From: an uncultured Haemophilus sp.
Lineage (GTDB): Bacteria > Pseudomonadota > Gammaproteobacteria > Enterobacterales > Pasteurellaceae
DNA: 8,839 nucleotides
Assembly: GCF_937976265.1 (NCBI RefSeq)
Contig: NZ_CALJRX010000209.1
Span: 1-8,839, forward strand
Reading direction: 5' to 3'
Shown: piece after piece, positions 1 to 5,923 of the stretch
Layout: the number at the start of each line of letters is the position of its first letter
Numbering within the stretch: position 1 is the first letter of the stretch
Program-made: the position numbers and the translations under genes
Notes under the pieces: generated by a model
What the model was told of the DNA's origin: nothing
The model's input: the letters and a program-made list of their open reading frames with translations, nothing else
Databases searched by the model: none

Positions 1-58
1 CGAACCCGCGACCCCCTGCGTGACAGGCAGGTATTCTAACCAGCTGAACTACCACTCC
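1..58 (-). tRNA. tRNA-Asp (anticodon GTC), 3' end cut by window edge
   Basis: Read on the minus strand, the gene starts with the acceptor strand GGAGTGG, followed by a D-arm with AGTTCAGCTGGTTAGA. The anticodon arm has stem CCTGC/GCAGG and loop CTGTCAC, with anticodon GTC at plus positions 22-24. The last visible bases, GGTTCG, belong to the T-arm; the rest of that arm and the acceptor 3' strand lie outside the window. It closely resembles E. coli tRNA-Asp, which also lies just downstream of dnaQ (aspV). A promoter of its own lies directly upstream. Confidence 0.95.
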
Positions 59-65
59 GCTAAGT

Positions 66-118
66 GCTGGGTATAATAATGATGAACGTTAAAACCGTCA
101 ATCTTTTTTTTCTTTTTT
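66..118 (-). promoter_or_regulatory. Promoter of the tRNA-Asp gene with A-tract UP element
   Basis: On the minus strand, TTGACG (96-101) and TATTAT (73-78) are separated by exactly 17 bp. Next comes a G+C-rich discriminator, ACCCAGC (66-72), of the type found at stringently controlled stable-RNA promoters. Immediately upstream of the -35 are two A-runs (A6 at 113-118, A8 at 104-111), the position and composition of an UP element. Transcription would start about 8 bp before the tRNA 5' end. The elements are seen directly; activity and stringent control are inferred. Confidence 0.72.
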
Positions 119-145
119 ATGTTTATCTGATTAATAGATAACCGA

Positions 146-907
146 TTAATGTGAGGTTTCGTCACCCGTACGAATAGACCAAAAACATTTGCCATCGCTT
201 TTTTTATTGACCAATTTAAGGAAATCTAAATGGGCTTGGAATTCATCATCAGTGGGTTGTAACACTTTTAAATTTTGCGAAAAATTGACCGCACTTTGAA
301 GATCTTGCATATTGGAGCCAGCTTGGATAATTGAACTATCCGCATGATCTTCATCAAATAGGCTAGTTTGACCGCCCGTCATGGACAAATAAACGTCGGC
401 TAAAATCTCCGCATCCAGTAACGCGCCGTGGAGTGTTCGTTTGCTGTTATCAATGCCTAAACGATCACACAACGCATCTAAGCTATTACGTTTTCCCGGG
501 TACATTTGGCGTGCCATTTGCAACGTATCGGTGACGAGGCAAATATCGTTCGTTTTGATATCTAACCCGAGTTTACGGAATTCATAGTCCATAAAGCCCA
601 CGTCGAAGGGCGCGTTGTGAATCAGCAGTTCGGCACCACGAATGTATTCAATAAAGTCTTGTGCAATCGTTTTGAAATCCGGTTTATCCGCCAGCATTTC
701 ATCCGTAATACCATGAACTTTAATGGCATCGGGATCAACCAAACGATCGGGCTTAATATAAATGTGAAAATTATTGCCCGTATATTTACGGTTGATCATT
801 TCCACCGCGCCAATTTCAATAATGCAATGTCCTTCGTAATGCGCACCAATTTGGTTCATACCGGTGGTTTCAGTATCCAGTACAATTTGGCGATCCGGAT
901 TTATCAT
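146..907 (-). CDS. dnaQ: DNA polymerase III epsilon subunit (3'-5' proofreading exonuclease)
   Basis: Epsilon is the proofreading subunit of the replicative DNA polymerase III core. It removes misincorporated 3' nucleotides and is bound to the alpha and theta subunits. The 253-residue product matches E. coli DnaQ along its length. The DEDDh active site is complete: D11 and E13 in VLDTETTG, D102 in HNAPFDVGFMD, H160 and D165 in TLHGALLDAE. Residues about 186-253 form the variable linker and alpha-binding tail, ending in a Haemophilus-like extension after KKSDGKCFW. ATG at 905-907 is preceded by TAGGT and, further off, AAAGGA. The gene diverges from rnhA and is followed by tRNA-Asp, as in E. 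coli. A DNA uptake core at 288-296 lies in the linker-coding part and encodes S-A-V. No convincing terminator lies between dnaQ and the tRNA. Confidence 0.97.
   Translation of the reverse strand: MINPDRQIVLDTETTGMNQIGAHYEGHCIIEIGAVEMINRKYTGNNFHIYIKPDRLVDPDAIKVHGITDEMLADKPDFKTIAQDFIEYIRGAELLIHNAPFDVGFMDYEFRKLGLDIKTNDICLVTDTLQMARQMYPGKRNSLDALCDRLGIDNSKRTLHGALLDAEILADVYLSMTGGQTSLFDEDHADSSIIQAGSNMQDLQSAVNFSQNLKVLQPTDDEFQAHLDFLKLVNKKSDGKCFWSIRTGDETSH
288..296 (-). repeat. DNA uptake signal core (Hin type) inside dnaQ
   Basis: ACCGCACTT on the plus strand is AAGTGCGGT on the minus strand, followed by an A/T-rich tract (CAATTTTT) as in the extended Haemophilus uptake consensus. It falls in the DnaQ linker-coding region, where protein constraint is low. 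Confidence 0.9.
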
Positions 908-935
908 TGTTCTACCTATTTGTTTCCTTTAAAAT
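907..935 (+). promoter_or_regulatory. Probable rnhA promoter
   Basis: TTGTTC (907-912) and TAAAAT (930-935) are 17 bp apart on the plus strand. The predicted start, near 942, leaves about 25 nt of leader before the rnhA ATG at 967. The -35 overlaps the first codon of the divergent dnaQ gene. Confidence 0.5.
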
Positions 936-942
936 ACTGCCT

Positions 943-972
943 ATTTTACACAAGCTCGAATTAGTTATGCAA
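943..972 (-). promoter_or_regulatory. Probable dnaQ promoter
   Basis: On the minus strand, TTGCAT (967-972) and TAAAAT (943-948) are 18 bp apart, with transcription predicted to start near 936, about 29 nt before the dnaQ ATG. The -35 overlaps the rnhA start codon and the -10 lies in the rnhA leader, so the two promoters would be back to back and could interfere. Confidence 0.45.
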
Positions 973-1428
973 AAACAGATTGAAATTTTTACGGATGGAT
1001 CTTGCCTCGGCAATCCGGGAGCCGGTGGCATAGGGATTGTCCTGCGCTATAAACAGCATGAAAAACATATTTCAAAAGGGTATTTCAAAACCACCAATAA
1101 TCGCATGGAATTACGAGCAGTGATTGAGGCTTTAAATAGCTTAAAAGAGCCTTGCCATGTGACGCTTTATAGCGATAGCCAATATATGAAAAATGGCATC
1201 ACACAATGGATTTACAATTGGAAGAAAAACAATTGGAAAGCCAGCACGGGCAAAGCGGTAAAAAATCAGGATTTATGGATTGCGTTAGATCAGGCGATTC
1301 AAACCCATAACATTGATTGGCAGTGGGTGAAAGGCCATTCAGGCCATCGAGAAAATGAAATTTGTGATGAATTAGCCAAACAAGGCGCAGAAAACCCAAC
1401 TTTTGAAGATATCGGTTACGAAGGGTAG
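967..1428 (+). CDS. rnhA: Ribonuclease HI
   Basis: RNase HI cleaves the RNA strand of RNA/DNA hybrids, removing R-loops and primer RNA. From the ATG at 967 the product is 153 residues, against 155 in E. coli, and starts with the family's usual FTDGSCLGNPG segment near residue 8. An in-frame ATG at 907 would add 20 residues that do not fit the family and would overlap dnaQ, so it is rejected. Catalytic residues fall at the same numbers as in E. coli: D10, E48 (RMEL), D70 (YSDSQY), H124 (VKGHSGH) and D134. The basic handle segment (WKKNNWK, about 85-91) is present. No strong Shine-Dalgarno precedes the ATG, so translation may be modest. It is divergent from dnaQ and convergent with tesB, 24 bp apart, with no clear terminator hairpin between. 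Confidence 0.97.
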   Translation: MQKQIEIFTDGSCLGNPGAGGIGIVLRYKQHEKHISKGYFKTTNNRMELRAVIEALNSLKEPCHVTLYSDSQYMKNGITQWIYNWKKNNWKASTGKAVKNQDLWIALDQAIQTHNIDWQWVKGHSGHRENEICDELAKQGAENPTFEDIGYEG

Positions 1429-1444
1429 TCTGCACCTTATTTTA

Positions 1445-1453
1445 AAGTGCGGT
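1445..1453 (+). repeat. DNA uptake signal core between rnhA and tesB
   Basis: AAGTGCGGT in the convergent rnhA/tesB gap; its last base is the first plus-strand base of the tesB stop codon. Single copy, so it does not form a terminator dyad. Confidence 0.9.
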
Positions 1454-2313
1454 TATTCTTGATAACGAATTAAACCTTCCTGCTGTGTGGTGGCAATTAA
1501 TGTGCCATCTGCAGCAAAAATTTGTCCTCTCGCTAAACCACGCCCCGCAAAAGCATTGTTACTTTCAATGGCATGTAAATGCCAATTATTTAAATTGAAA
1601 GGGCGGTGGAACCAAATGCTGTGGTCGATTGTAGCCACTTTCATCCCTTTCTGTAAAAAGCCTTTCCCATGTGGGTGAAGTGCGGTCAAAATACAGTGAA
1701 AATCAGAAAAATACGCCAAGAGACATTGTTGCGTCTGCAAATCTAATGGTGCTTTTCCATTGGTTTTAAACCAAGCATATTGTTCTGGCGGCAGTTCTCG
1801 ACCATCAAATGGATTGTTCAAATATCGGCTATGAATCTGAAATGGTCGCTCTTGGGCAAATTTTTCACTCAAGCTTTCGGGCAAAGTCTGCGCCACTTTT
1901 AGCATGATTTCGTGTTCATCAATGCATTGTTCAGGGCCTGGCACTTGCGGCATAGCAGATTGATGGTCGAAGCCTTCTTCGGGTACTTGAAATGATGTGG
2001 TGACGTGGCAAATCACGTTTTTATGTTGAATGGCTTTTACGCGTAATGCTGAGAAGTTGCGTCCTTCACGTAAGGTTTCTACATCATAAATAATCGGGTG
2101 TTGACTATCGCCAGGTGCTAAAAAGTAAGCATGGCAAGAATGGAGTACACGCTCAGGCGGGGCAACTTGCATCGCGGCAGAAAGAGATTGTGCCACGACT
2201 TGGCCACCAAATACTTGGCGAAAACCTAAGTCTTCACTGGCGCCACGAAAGATAAGATCATCAATTTTTTCTAATTTTAACAATTCGATGAGTTGATTTA
2301 ATTTATCCGACAT
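1453..2313 (-). CDS. tesB: Acyl-CoA thioesterase II
   Basis: TesB hydrolyses acyl-CoA thioesters to free fatty acid and CoA in the cytoplasm. The predicted 286 residues equal the E. coli length. The protein is a double hot-dog thioesterase, with the first domain at roughly 20-115 and the second at roughly 190-284. The E. coli catalytic residues align exactly: D204 (YFSD), T228 (KVAT) and Q278 (ATTQQEG). Family segments RGASEDLG, RQVFGGQVV, DHSIWFHRPF and QEGLIR are all visible. Start ATG (2311-2313) has AAAGGA (2321-2326) 7 bp upstream. A DNA uptake core at 1678-1686 falls in codons for T-A-L near residue 210. It is separated from ychF by a terminator hairpin, so it is probably transcribed on its own, although I see no clear -35/-10 pair in the short gap. 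Confidence 0.96.
   Translation of the reverse strand: MSDKLNQLIELLKLEKIDDLIFRGASEDLGFRQVFGGQVVAQSLSAAMQVAPPERVLHSCHAYFLAPGDSQHPIIYDVETLREGRNFSALRVKAIQHKNVICHVTTSFQVPEEGFDHQSAMPQVPGPEQCIDEHEIMLKVAQTLPESLSEKFAQERPFQIHSRYLNNPFDGRELPPEQYAWFKTNGKAPLDLQTQQCLLAYFSDFHCILTALHPHGKGFLQKGMKVATIDHSIWFHRPFNLNNWHLHAIESNNAFAGRGLARGQIFAADGTLIATTQQEGLIRYQE
1678..1686 (+). repeat. DNA uptake signal core inside tesB
   Basis: AAGTGCGGT followed by CAAAAT on the plus strand, antisense to tesB, where it encodes T-A-L at about residues 210-212 of the second hot-dog domain. Confidence 0.9.
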
Positions 2314-2336
2314 TGTTTTTTCCTTTTATAAATACC

Positions 2337-2361
2337 AAAAGACCGCATAATCATGCGGTCT
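2337..2361 (-). terminator. Intrinsic terminator after ychF
   Basis: Perfect 9-bp stem AGACCGCAT (2340-2348)/ATGCGGTCT (2353-2361) with a 4-base loop. On the minus strand the hairpin starts 9 bp after the ychF stop codon and runs into TTTT. It separates ychF from tesB. Confidence 0.75.
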
Positions 2362-2370
2362 GAGGCGTTT

Positions 2371-3462
2371 TTATACGTTAAAGCGGAAGTGCATGACATC
2401 ACCATCTTGCACGATGTAGTCTTTACCTTCTAAGCGCCATTTACCTGCTTCTTTTGCGCCGTTTTCACCTTTGAATTGGATGAAGTCATCGTAAGCAATG
2501 ACTTCTGCACGGATGAAGCCTTTTTCAAAGTCAGTATGGATTACAGCCGCTGCTTTAGGGGCGGTTGCACCCACAGAAACTGTCCATGCGCGCACTTCTT
2601 TCACACCCGCAGTGAAGTAGGTTTGAAGATTTAATAAGGCATAACCAGCTCGAATTACACGGTTTAAGCCAGGTTCTTCAATACCAAGATCTTGTAAGAA
2701 TTCGATTTTTTCATCATCATCAAGCTCAGCAATTTCTGCTTCAATTGCTGCACACACAGGCACCACAACAGAGCCTTCTTTTTCTGCAAACTCACGTACT
2801 TTGTCTAAATACGGGTTATTTTCAAAACCGTCTTCATTTACGTTCGCAATGTACATGGTTGGTTTTAATGTGAGGAAGTTATAGCTTTTAATCGCCAATA
2901 ATTCATCTTTATCTAACTCAACAGAACGAATCATGCCAGCTTCAGAAAGTACAGGAAGGATTTTTTCCATCACAGACAGCTCAAATTTTGCGTCTTTATC
3001 GCCACCTTTTGCACGTTTTTGTAAACGTTGGATTGCACGTTCGCAGCTATCTAAGTCAGCAAGGGCTAATTCGGTATTGATGGTTTCGATATCGCTTAAT
3101 GGATCGATTTTACCTGCAACGTGCACGATGTCGTCATTTTCAAAACAACGAACAACATGACCAATTGCATCAGTTTCACGGATGTTAGCTAAGAATTTAT
3201 TACCTAAGCCTTCACCTTTACTTGCACCCGCAACCAAACCAGCGATATCCACAAACTCCATGGTGGTGGGTAATACACGTTCAGGTTTAACAATTTCCGC
3301 TAACGCATCTAAACGCGGATCCGGCATTGGTACCACGCCAGTATTCGGTTCGATTGTACAGAACGGATAGTTTGCCGCTTCGATACCGGCTTTGGTTAAT
3401 GCATTAAAAAGGGTAGATTTACCGACGTTTGGCAAACCAACGATACCACATTTAAATCCCAT
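2371..3462 (-). CDS. ychF: Ribosome-associated Obg-family ATPase YchF
   Basis: YchF (OLA1 family) is a P-loop protein of the Obg group that prefers ATP, associates with ribosomes and has been linked to the oxidative stress response. The 363 residues equal the E. coli length. The P-loop GLPNVGKST is at 9-17, the DxxG segment DIAG at 72-75, followed by the glycine-rich switch GLVAGASKGEGLGN. In the G4 position it has NVNE (207-210), the NxxE form that explains ATP rather than GTP specificity in this family. A helical insert lies at about 125-175 and a TGS domain at about 278-362. ATG at 3460-3462 has AAGGAAAA close upstream. It follows pth in the same direction, an arrangement conserved in gammaproteobacteria; the 67-bp gap holds an inverted pair of uptake sequences. 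Confidence 0.97.
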   Translation of the reverse strand: MGFKCGIVGLPNVGKSTLFNALTKAGIEAANYPFCTIEPNTGVVPMPDPRLDALAEIVKPERVLPTTMEFVDIAGLVAGASKGEGLGNKFLANIRETDAIGHVVRCFENDDIVHVAGKIDPLSDIETINTELALADLDSCERAIQRLQKRAKGGDKDAKFELSVMEKILPVLSEAGMIRSVELDKDELLAIKSYNFLTLKPTMYIANVNEDGFENNPYLDKVREFAEKEGSVVVPVCAAIEAEIAELDDDEKIEFLQDLGIEEPGLNRVIRAGYALLNLQTYFTAGVKEVRAWTVSVGATAPKAAAVIHTDFEKGFIRAEVIAYDDFIQFKGENGAKEAGKWRLEGKDYIVQDGDVMHFRFNV

Positions 3463-3485
3463 GATGTTTTCCTTATTGTAAGCGT

Positions 3486-3524
3486 AAGTGCGGTTAAAAT
3501 TTATGGTGTTTTTTCACCGCACTT
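3486..3524. repeat. Inverted pair of DNA uptake signal cores between pth and ychF
   Basis: AAGTGCGGT (3486-3494) and ACCGCACTT (3516-3524) form a perfect 9-bp inverted repeat with a 21-base spacer. Paired uptake cores of this kind often sit after Haemophilus genes and can fold as terminators. In the pth-to-ychF direction there is no clear U-run after the stem, so this one may only attenuate pth-ychF transcription. Confidence 0.8.
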
Positions 3525-3529
3525 TTGAG

Positions 3530-4114
3530 TTAAATTTTAAAACTGTTTAAGCGATTGGTGGCTTTCACCATGCCTTCTTTAAAAAGCAATTCAATGCAAT
3601 CGGTGGCTTCATCTAACGCTTTATCGAGTGCTTCTCTTTCTGCAGGTGCAGGTTTGTTAAGCACAAAACCTGAAACTAAATCACGGTGTCCAGGATGGCC
3701 AATGCCAATGCGTAAACGATAGAAATTGTTGCTGTTACCAAGCTGAGCCACGATATCTTTTAAACCATTATGTCCGCCATGTCCGCCACCTTGTTTTAAT
3801 TTTACGGTGCCAGGCGGTAAGTCTAATTCATCGTGTAGCACTAAAATTTCTTCTGGTTTGATGCGATAAAAATTAGCAAGTGCGCCTACGGCTTTTCCGC
3901 TTAAATTCATAAACGTCGTTGGCACTAAAAAACGGACTTCTTTGCCATTAATTAGTGTTTTTCCTACGTAGCCGAAGAATTTATTTTCTGCATTAAGCGA
4001 AACATTAAAGCGACGAGCCAAACGTTCAATCAGCCATTCACCTGCATTGTGGCGAGTTTCCGCATATTTATCGCCAGGGTTTCCCAGCCCCACGATGAGT
4101 TTAATTTCAGACAT
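3530..4114 (-). CDS. pth: Peptidyl-tRNA hydrolase
   Basis: Pth releases peptides from peptidyl-tRNAs that drop off the ribosome, recycling the tRNA; it is normally essential. With ATG at 4112-4114 the protein is 194 residues, the E. coli length. An in-frame ATG at 4177 would add 21 unrelated residues (starting MIEKLAYF) and lies upstream of the predicted transcription start, so it is rejected. Active-site residues are present: N12 and H22 (LGNPG, TRHNAGEW), N70 (TTFMNLSGK), D95 (HDELDLPPG) and N116 (GGGHGGHNGLKD). The segment LRIGIGHPG is at about 134-142. It is first of a pth-ychF pair and has a good promoter of its own. The upstream Shine-Dalgarno is weak. Confidence 0.97.
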   Translation of the reverse strand: MSEIKLIVGLGNPGDKYAETRHNAGEWLIERLARRFNVSLNAENKFFGYVGKTLINGKEVRFLVPTTFMNLSGKAVGALANFYRIKPEEILVLHDELDLPPGTVKLKQGGGHGGHNGLKDIVAQLGNSNNFYRLRIGIGHPGHRDLVSGFVLNKPAPAEREALDKALDEATDCIELLFKEGMVKATNRLNSFKI

Positions 4115-4144
4115 AGTTTTCTGCTTGAATAAAAATAGTGGCGT

Positions 4145-4173
4145 ATTGTAGCGAAAATAGGCTAATTTCTCAA
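4145..4173 (-). promoter_or_regulatory. pth promoter
   Basis: On the minus strand, TTGAGA (4168-4173) and TACAAT (4145-4150) have a 17-bp spacer, each one mismatch from consensus. Transcription would begin near 4138, about 24 nt before the pth ATG at 4114, which supports that start over the upstream one. Confidence 0.68.
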
Positions 4174-4303
4174 TCATCGCTGTAAAGAACCCATATTTTG
4201 AGTTAGGTTGTAGCTGATAAAATCCGACGAGTTGATAAAAATTTATGTTATTTAAACGTTTGGCTTTCTTTTTTATGAAAGAAATGTAAAATGCGGCAAC
4301 GTT

Positions 4304-4324
4304 TTAAATATGACCCATATTTAA
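4304..4324. repeat. Perfect AT-rich palindrome upstream of dat
   Basis: TTAAATAT (4304-4311) and its exact reverse complement ATATTTAA (4317-4324) flank GACCC. It could be an operator for a dimeric regulator or, if transcribed, the first hairpin of a leader RNA. Its role is not known from sequence. Confidence 0.5.
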
Positions 4325-4372
4325 GATGTGTTTCCAACCTAGCCAACCTCTTTGGGCAATTAGGGTAAAAAC

Positions 4373-4395
4373 AAAAAAGCTGAAACGCTTTTTTT
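4373..4395 (+). terminator. Terminator-like hairpin in the dat leader
   Basis: AAAAAAGC (4373-4380) pairs perfectly with GCTTTTTT (4387-4394) around the loop TGAAAC, and one further T follows at 4395. The A/U-rich stem makes it possibly active in both directions. Nothing coding precedes it on the plus strand, so it would end a short transcript starting around 4290-4300 or act as an attenuator of dat. Confidence 0.5.
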
Positions 4396-4397
4396 AA

Positions 4398-4483
4398 TAA
4401 GTAGCGAGTCAAATGCCCCATGGCGTCTGTTTTTTAGAAACAGAAAGTTTAGGCTTCCCGCAAGGCACCCGACTTATTTTTTT
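4398..4483 (+). ncRNA. Candidate structured leader RNA upstream of dat (family not recognised)
   Basis: The ends pair: GAGTC (4406-4410) with GACTT (4471-4475), or TAAGT (4398-4402) with ACTTA (4472-4476). They could enclose three local stems: ATGCC/GGCGT (4413-4426, loop CCAT), CTGTTT/AAACAG (4427-4443) and a weaker GCTT/AGGC (4453-4466). The outer stem runs into a T-rich tract (TTATTTTTTT, 4474-4483), so the whole could be a junction-type RNA ending in a terminator 25 bp before the dat ATG. I tried to match it to the common riboswitch classes from memory and could not. Structure is inferred by hand; no covariation evidence is available. Confidence 0.35.
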
Positions 4484-4508
4484 CACCTCTTTTAGAAGGT
4501 TTTAATCA

Positions 4509-5873
4509 ATGACAATTACCACCCCTGTAAAAGCAATTCTTGCTTCCAATAAACACTTTTTAGATCGCCAAGATGCAATGGAATCAAACGTTCGTAGCTA
4601 TCCGCGTAAATTACCGTTTGCTTATGAAAAAGCAGAAGGTTGCTGGGTTACTGACGTTGAAGGCAACAAATACCTTGATTTCTTAGCTGGTGCTGGCACT
4701 TTAGCATTAGGGCATAACCACCCTGTGTTAATGCAGGCGATTCGTGATGTGTTAGATAGCGGTTTGCCTTTACACACACTGGATTTAACCACCCCATTAA
4801 AAGATGCATTCACTGAAGAATTATTGTCGTTCTTCCCGAAAGATGAATACATTTTACAATTCACTGGCCCATCAGGCGCAGATGCAAATGAAGCGGCAAT
4901 TAAATTAGCGAAAACTTATACTGGCCGCGGTAACGTGATCGCGTTCTCTGGCGGTTTCCATGGTATGACTCATGGCGCATTATCGCTAACGGGTAACTTA
5001 AGTGCGAAAAATGCCGTGCAAAACTTAATGCCAGGCGTGCAATTCTTACCTTATCCGCACGAATACCGTTGCCCATTTGGCATTGGTGGCGAAGCTGGTG
5101 CAAAAGCCGTTGAACATTACTTTGAACACTTTATTGAAGATGTTGAAAGCGGTGTGGTAAAACCAGCTGCGGTAATTTTAGAAGCGATTCAAGGCGAAGG
5201 TGGTGTTGTGCCAGCGCCAATTAGCTTCTTACAAAAAGTCCGTGAAGTAACCAAAAAACATGGCATTTTAATGATCGTAGATGAAGTGCAAGCGGGATTC
5301 TGTCGTTCTGGTAAAATGTTTGCGTTTGAACATGCAGGCATCCAACCAGATATCGTTGTGATGTCAAAAGCGGTAGGCGGTAGCTTGCCATTAGCCGTAC
5401 TTGCAATCAAAAAAGAATTTGATGCTTGGCAACCAGCAGGCCATACCGGTACTTTCCGTGGTAACCAATTAGCGATGGCAACAGGTTATGCTTCACTAAA
5501 AATCATGCGTAATGAAAACTTAGCGCAAAATGCTAAAGAACGTGGCGAGTACTTAACCAATGCATTACGCGAATTAAGCAAAGAATACCCATGTATCGGT
5601 AACGTGCGTGGTAAAGGCTTAATGATGGGGATTGATATTGTTGATGAACGTCAAGCCAAAGATGCAACAGGCGCATACCCACAAGATGGCGAACTTGCGG
5701 TCGCTATCCAAAAAGCCTGCTTTAATAATAAATTATTGTTAGAGCGTGGCGGACGTGGCGGTAACGTTGTGCGTGTACTTTGTGCGGTAAACATCAATCA
5801 AGCAGAATGTGAAGAGTTTATTAAACGTTTTAAACAATCTGTTGTAGATGCATTAAAAGCCGTACGTGGTTAA
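4509..5873 (+). CDS. dat: L-2,4-diaminobutyrate:2-oxoglutarate 4-aminotransferase
   Basis: This class III, PLP-dependent aminotransferase interconverts L-2,4-diaminobutyrate + 2-oxoglutarate and L-aspartate 4-semialdehyde + glutamate; in the synthetic direction it feeds Ddc. The 454 residues agree with the H. influenzae enzyme as I remember it. Visible features: the PLP phosphate-binding loop GPSGADANEAA (120-130), the ring-stacking GGFHG (148-152), IVDEVQAGFCR with D258 binding the pyridine nitrogen, Schiff-base K287 in MSKAVGGSLP, and T315 in HTGTFRGNQ from the partner subunit. ATG at 4509 has AGAAGG (4494-4499) at good spacing. The gene lies behind a long structured leader and 95 bp before ddc. 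Related class III enzymes (GABA, ornithine) are possible by fold alone, but the adjacent Ddc makes Dat secure. Confidence 0.95.
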   Translation: MTITTPVKAILASNKHFLDRQDAMESNVRSYPRKLPFAYEKAEGCWVTDVEGNKYLDFLAGAGTLALGHNHPVLMQAIRDVLDSGLPLHTLDLTTPLKDAFTEELLSFFPKDEYILQFTGPSGADANEAAIKLAKTYTGRGNVIAFSGGFHGMTHGALSLTGNLSAKNAVQNLMPGVQFLPYPHEYRCPFGIGGEAGAKAVEHYFEHFIEDVESGVVKPAAVILEAIQGEGGVVPAPISFLQKVREVTKKHGILMIVDEVQAGFCRSGKMFAFEHAGIQPDIVVMSKAVGGSLPLAVLAIKKEFDAWQPAGHTGTFRGNQLAMATGYASLKIMRNENLAQNAKERGEYLTNALRELSKEYPCIGNVRGKGLMMGIDIVDERQAKDATGAYPQDGELAVAIQKACFNNKLLLERGGRGGNVVRVLCAVNINQAECEEFIKRFKQSVVDALKAVRG

Positions 5874-5878
5874 TCAAG

Positions 5879-5919
5879 AGCGGTCAGATTTTGCAAATGT
5901 TTTGCGAAATTTGACCGCT
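5879..5919. repeat. Long near-perfect hairpin after dat
   Basis: A 19-bp stem (5879-5897 with 5901-5919) with only two G-U pairs and a 3-base loop begins 6 bp after the dat stop codon. The outer 8 bp are AGCGGTCA/TGACCGCT. On the minus strand, the right end reads ACAAGCGGTC (5913-5922), the uptake core of the Apl-type Pasteurellaceae clade, while the left arm is an imperfect copy. It probably stabilises the dat mRNA 3' end or strengthens the following terminator. Confidence 0.8.
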
Positions 5920-5923
5920 TGTG

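Larger units (their letters stand above)
4115..4508. other. 394-bp intergenic region between pth and dat
   Basis: No protein gene is supported here. From left to right it holds the pth leader and promoter (to 4173), an octamer TGATAAAA repeated directly at 4215-4222 and 4233-4240, a weak A/T hairpin around 4265-4284 (TTTCTTT/AAAGAAA), a -10-like TAAAAT (4287-4292) with no convincing -35, an AT palindrome (4304-4324), a small stem (CCTA 4338-4341/TAGG 4361-4364 enclosing CCAA/TTGG), a terminator-like hairpin (4373-4395), a second foldable segment (4398-4483) and the dat Shine-Dalgarno AGAAGG (4494-4499). The amount of pairing in the last 200 bp suggests a long structured leader or small RNA. 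Confidence 0.6.

Noticed and set aside
102..145. Possible dnaQ terminator (TTATCT/AGATAA stem, 123-141)
   Set aside because: The stem is short and A/U-rich, and in the dnaQ direction it is followed by A-runs and not U-runs. The A-runs are better explained as an UP element of the tRNA promoter.
617..964. 115-codon plus-strand frame antisense to dnaQ
   Set aside because: It lies inside the certain dnaQ gene on the opposite strand, has no Shine-Dalgarno or recognisable domain, and looks like a shadow frame.
907..966. N-terminal extension of RNase HI from an upstream in-frame ATG
   Set aside because: The extra 20 residues match nothing in the family, the start overlaps the dnaQ start codon and lies inside the predicted promoter; the 967 start gives exact catalytic residue numbering.
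4115..4177. N-terminal extension of Pth
   Set aside because: The 21 added residues are not part of the family, and the sequence contains the predicted -10 element and transcription start, so it would not be fully transcribed.
4398..4483. Known riboswitch (lysine, SAM, glycine, c-di-GMP, manganese) in the dat leader
   Set aside because: None of the conserved core sequences of these classes that I can recall is present; a few short matches such as GTAGCGAG or CCCGCAAGG are not in the required arrangement.
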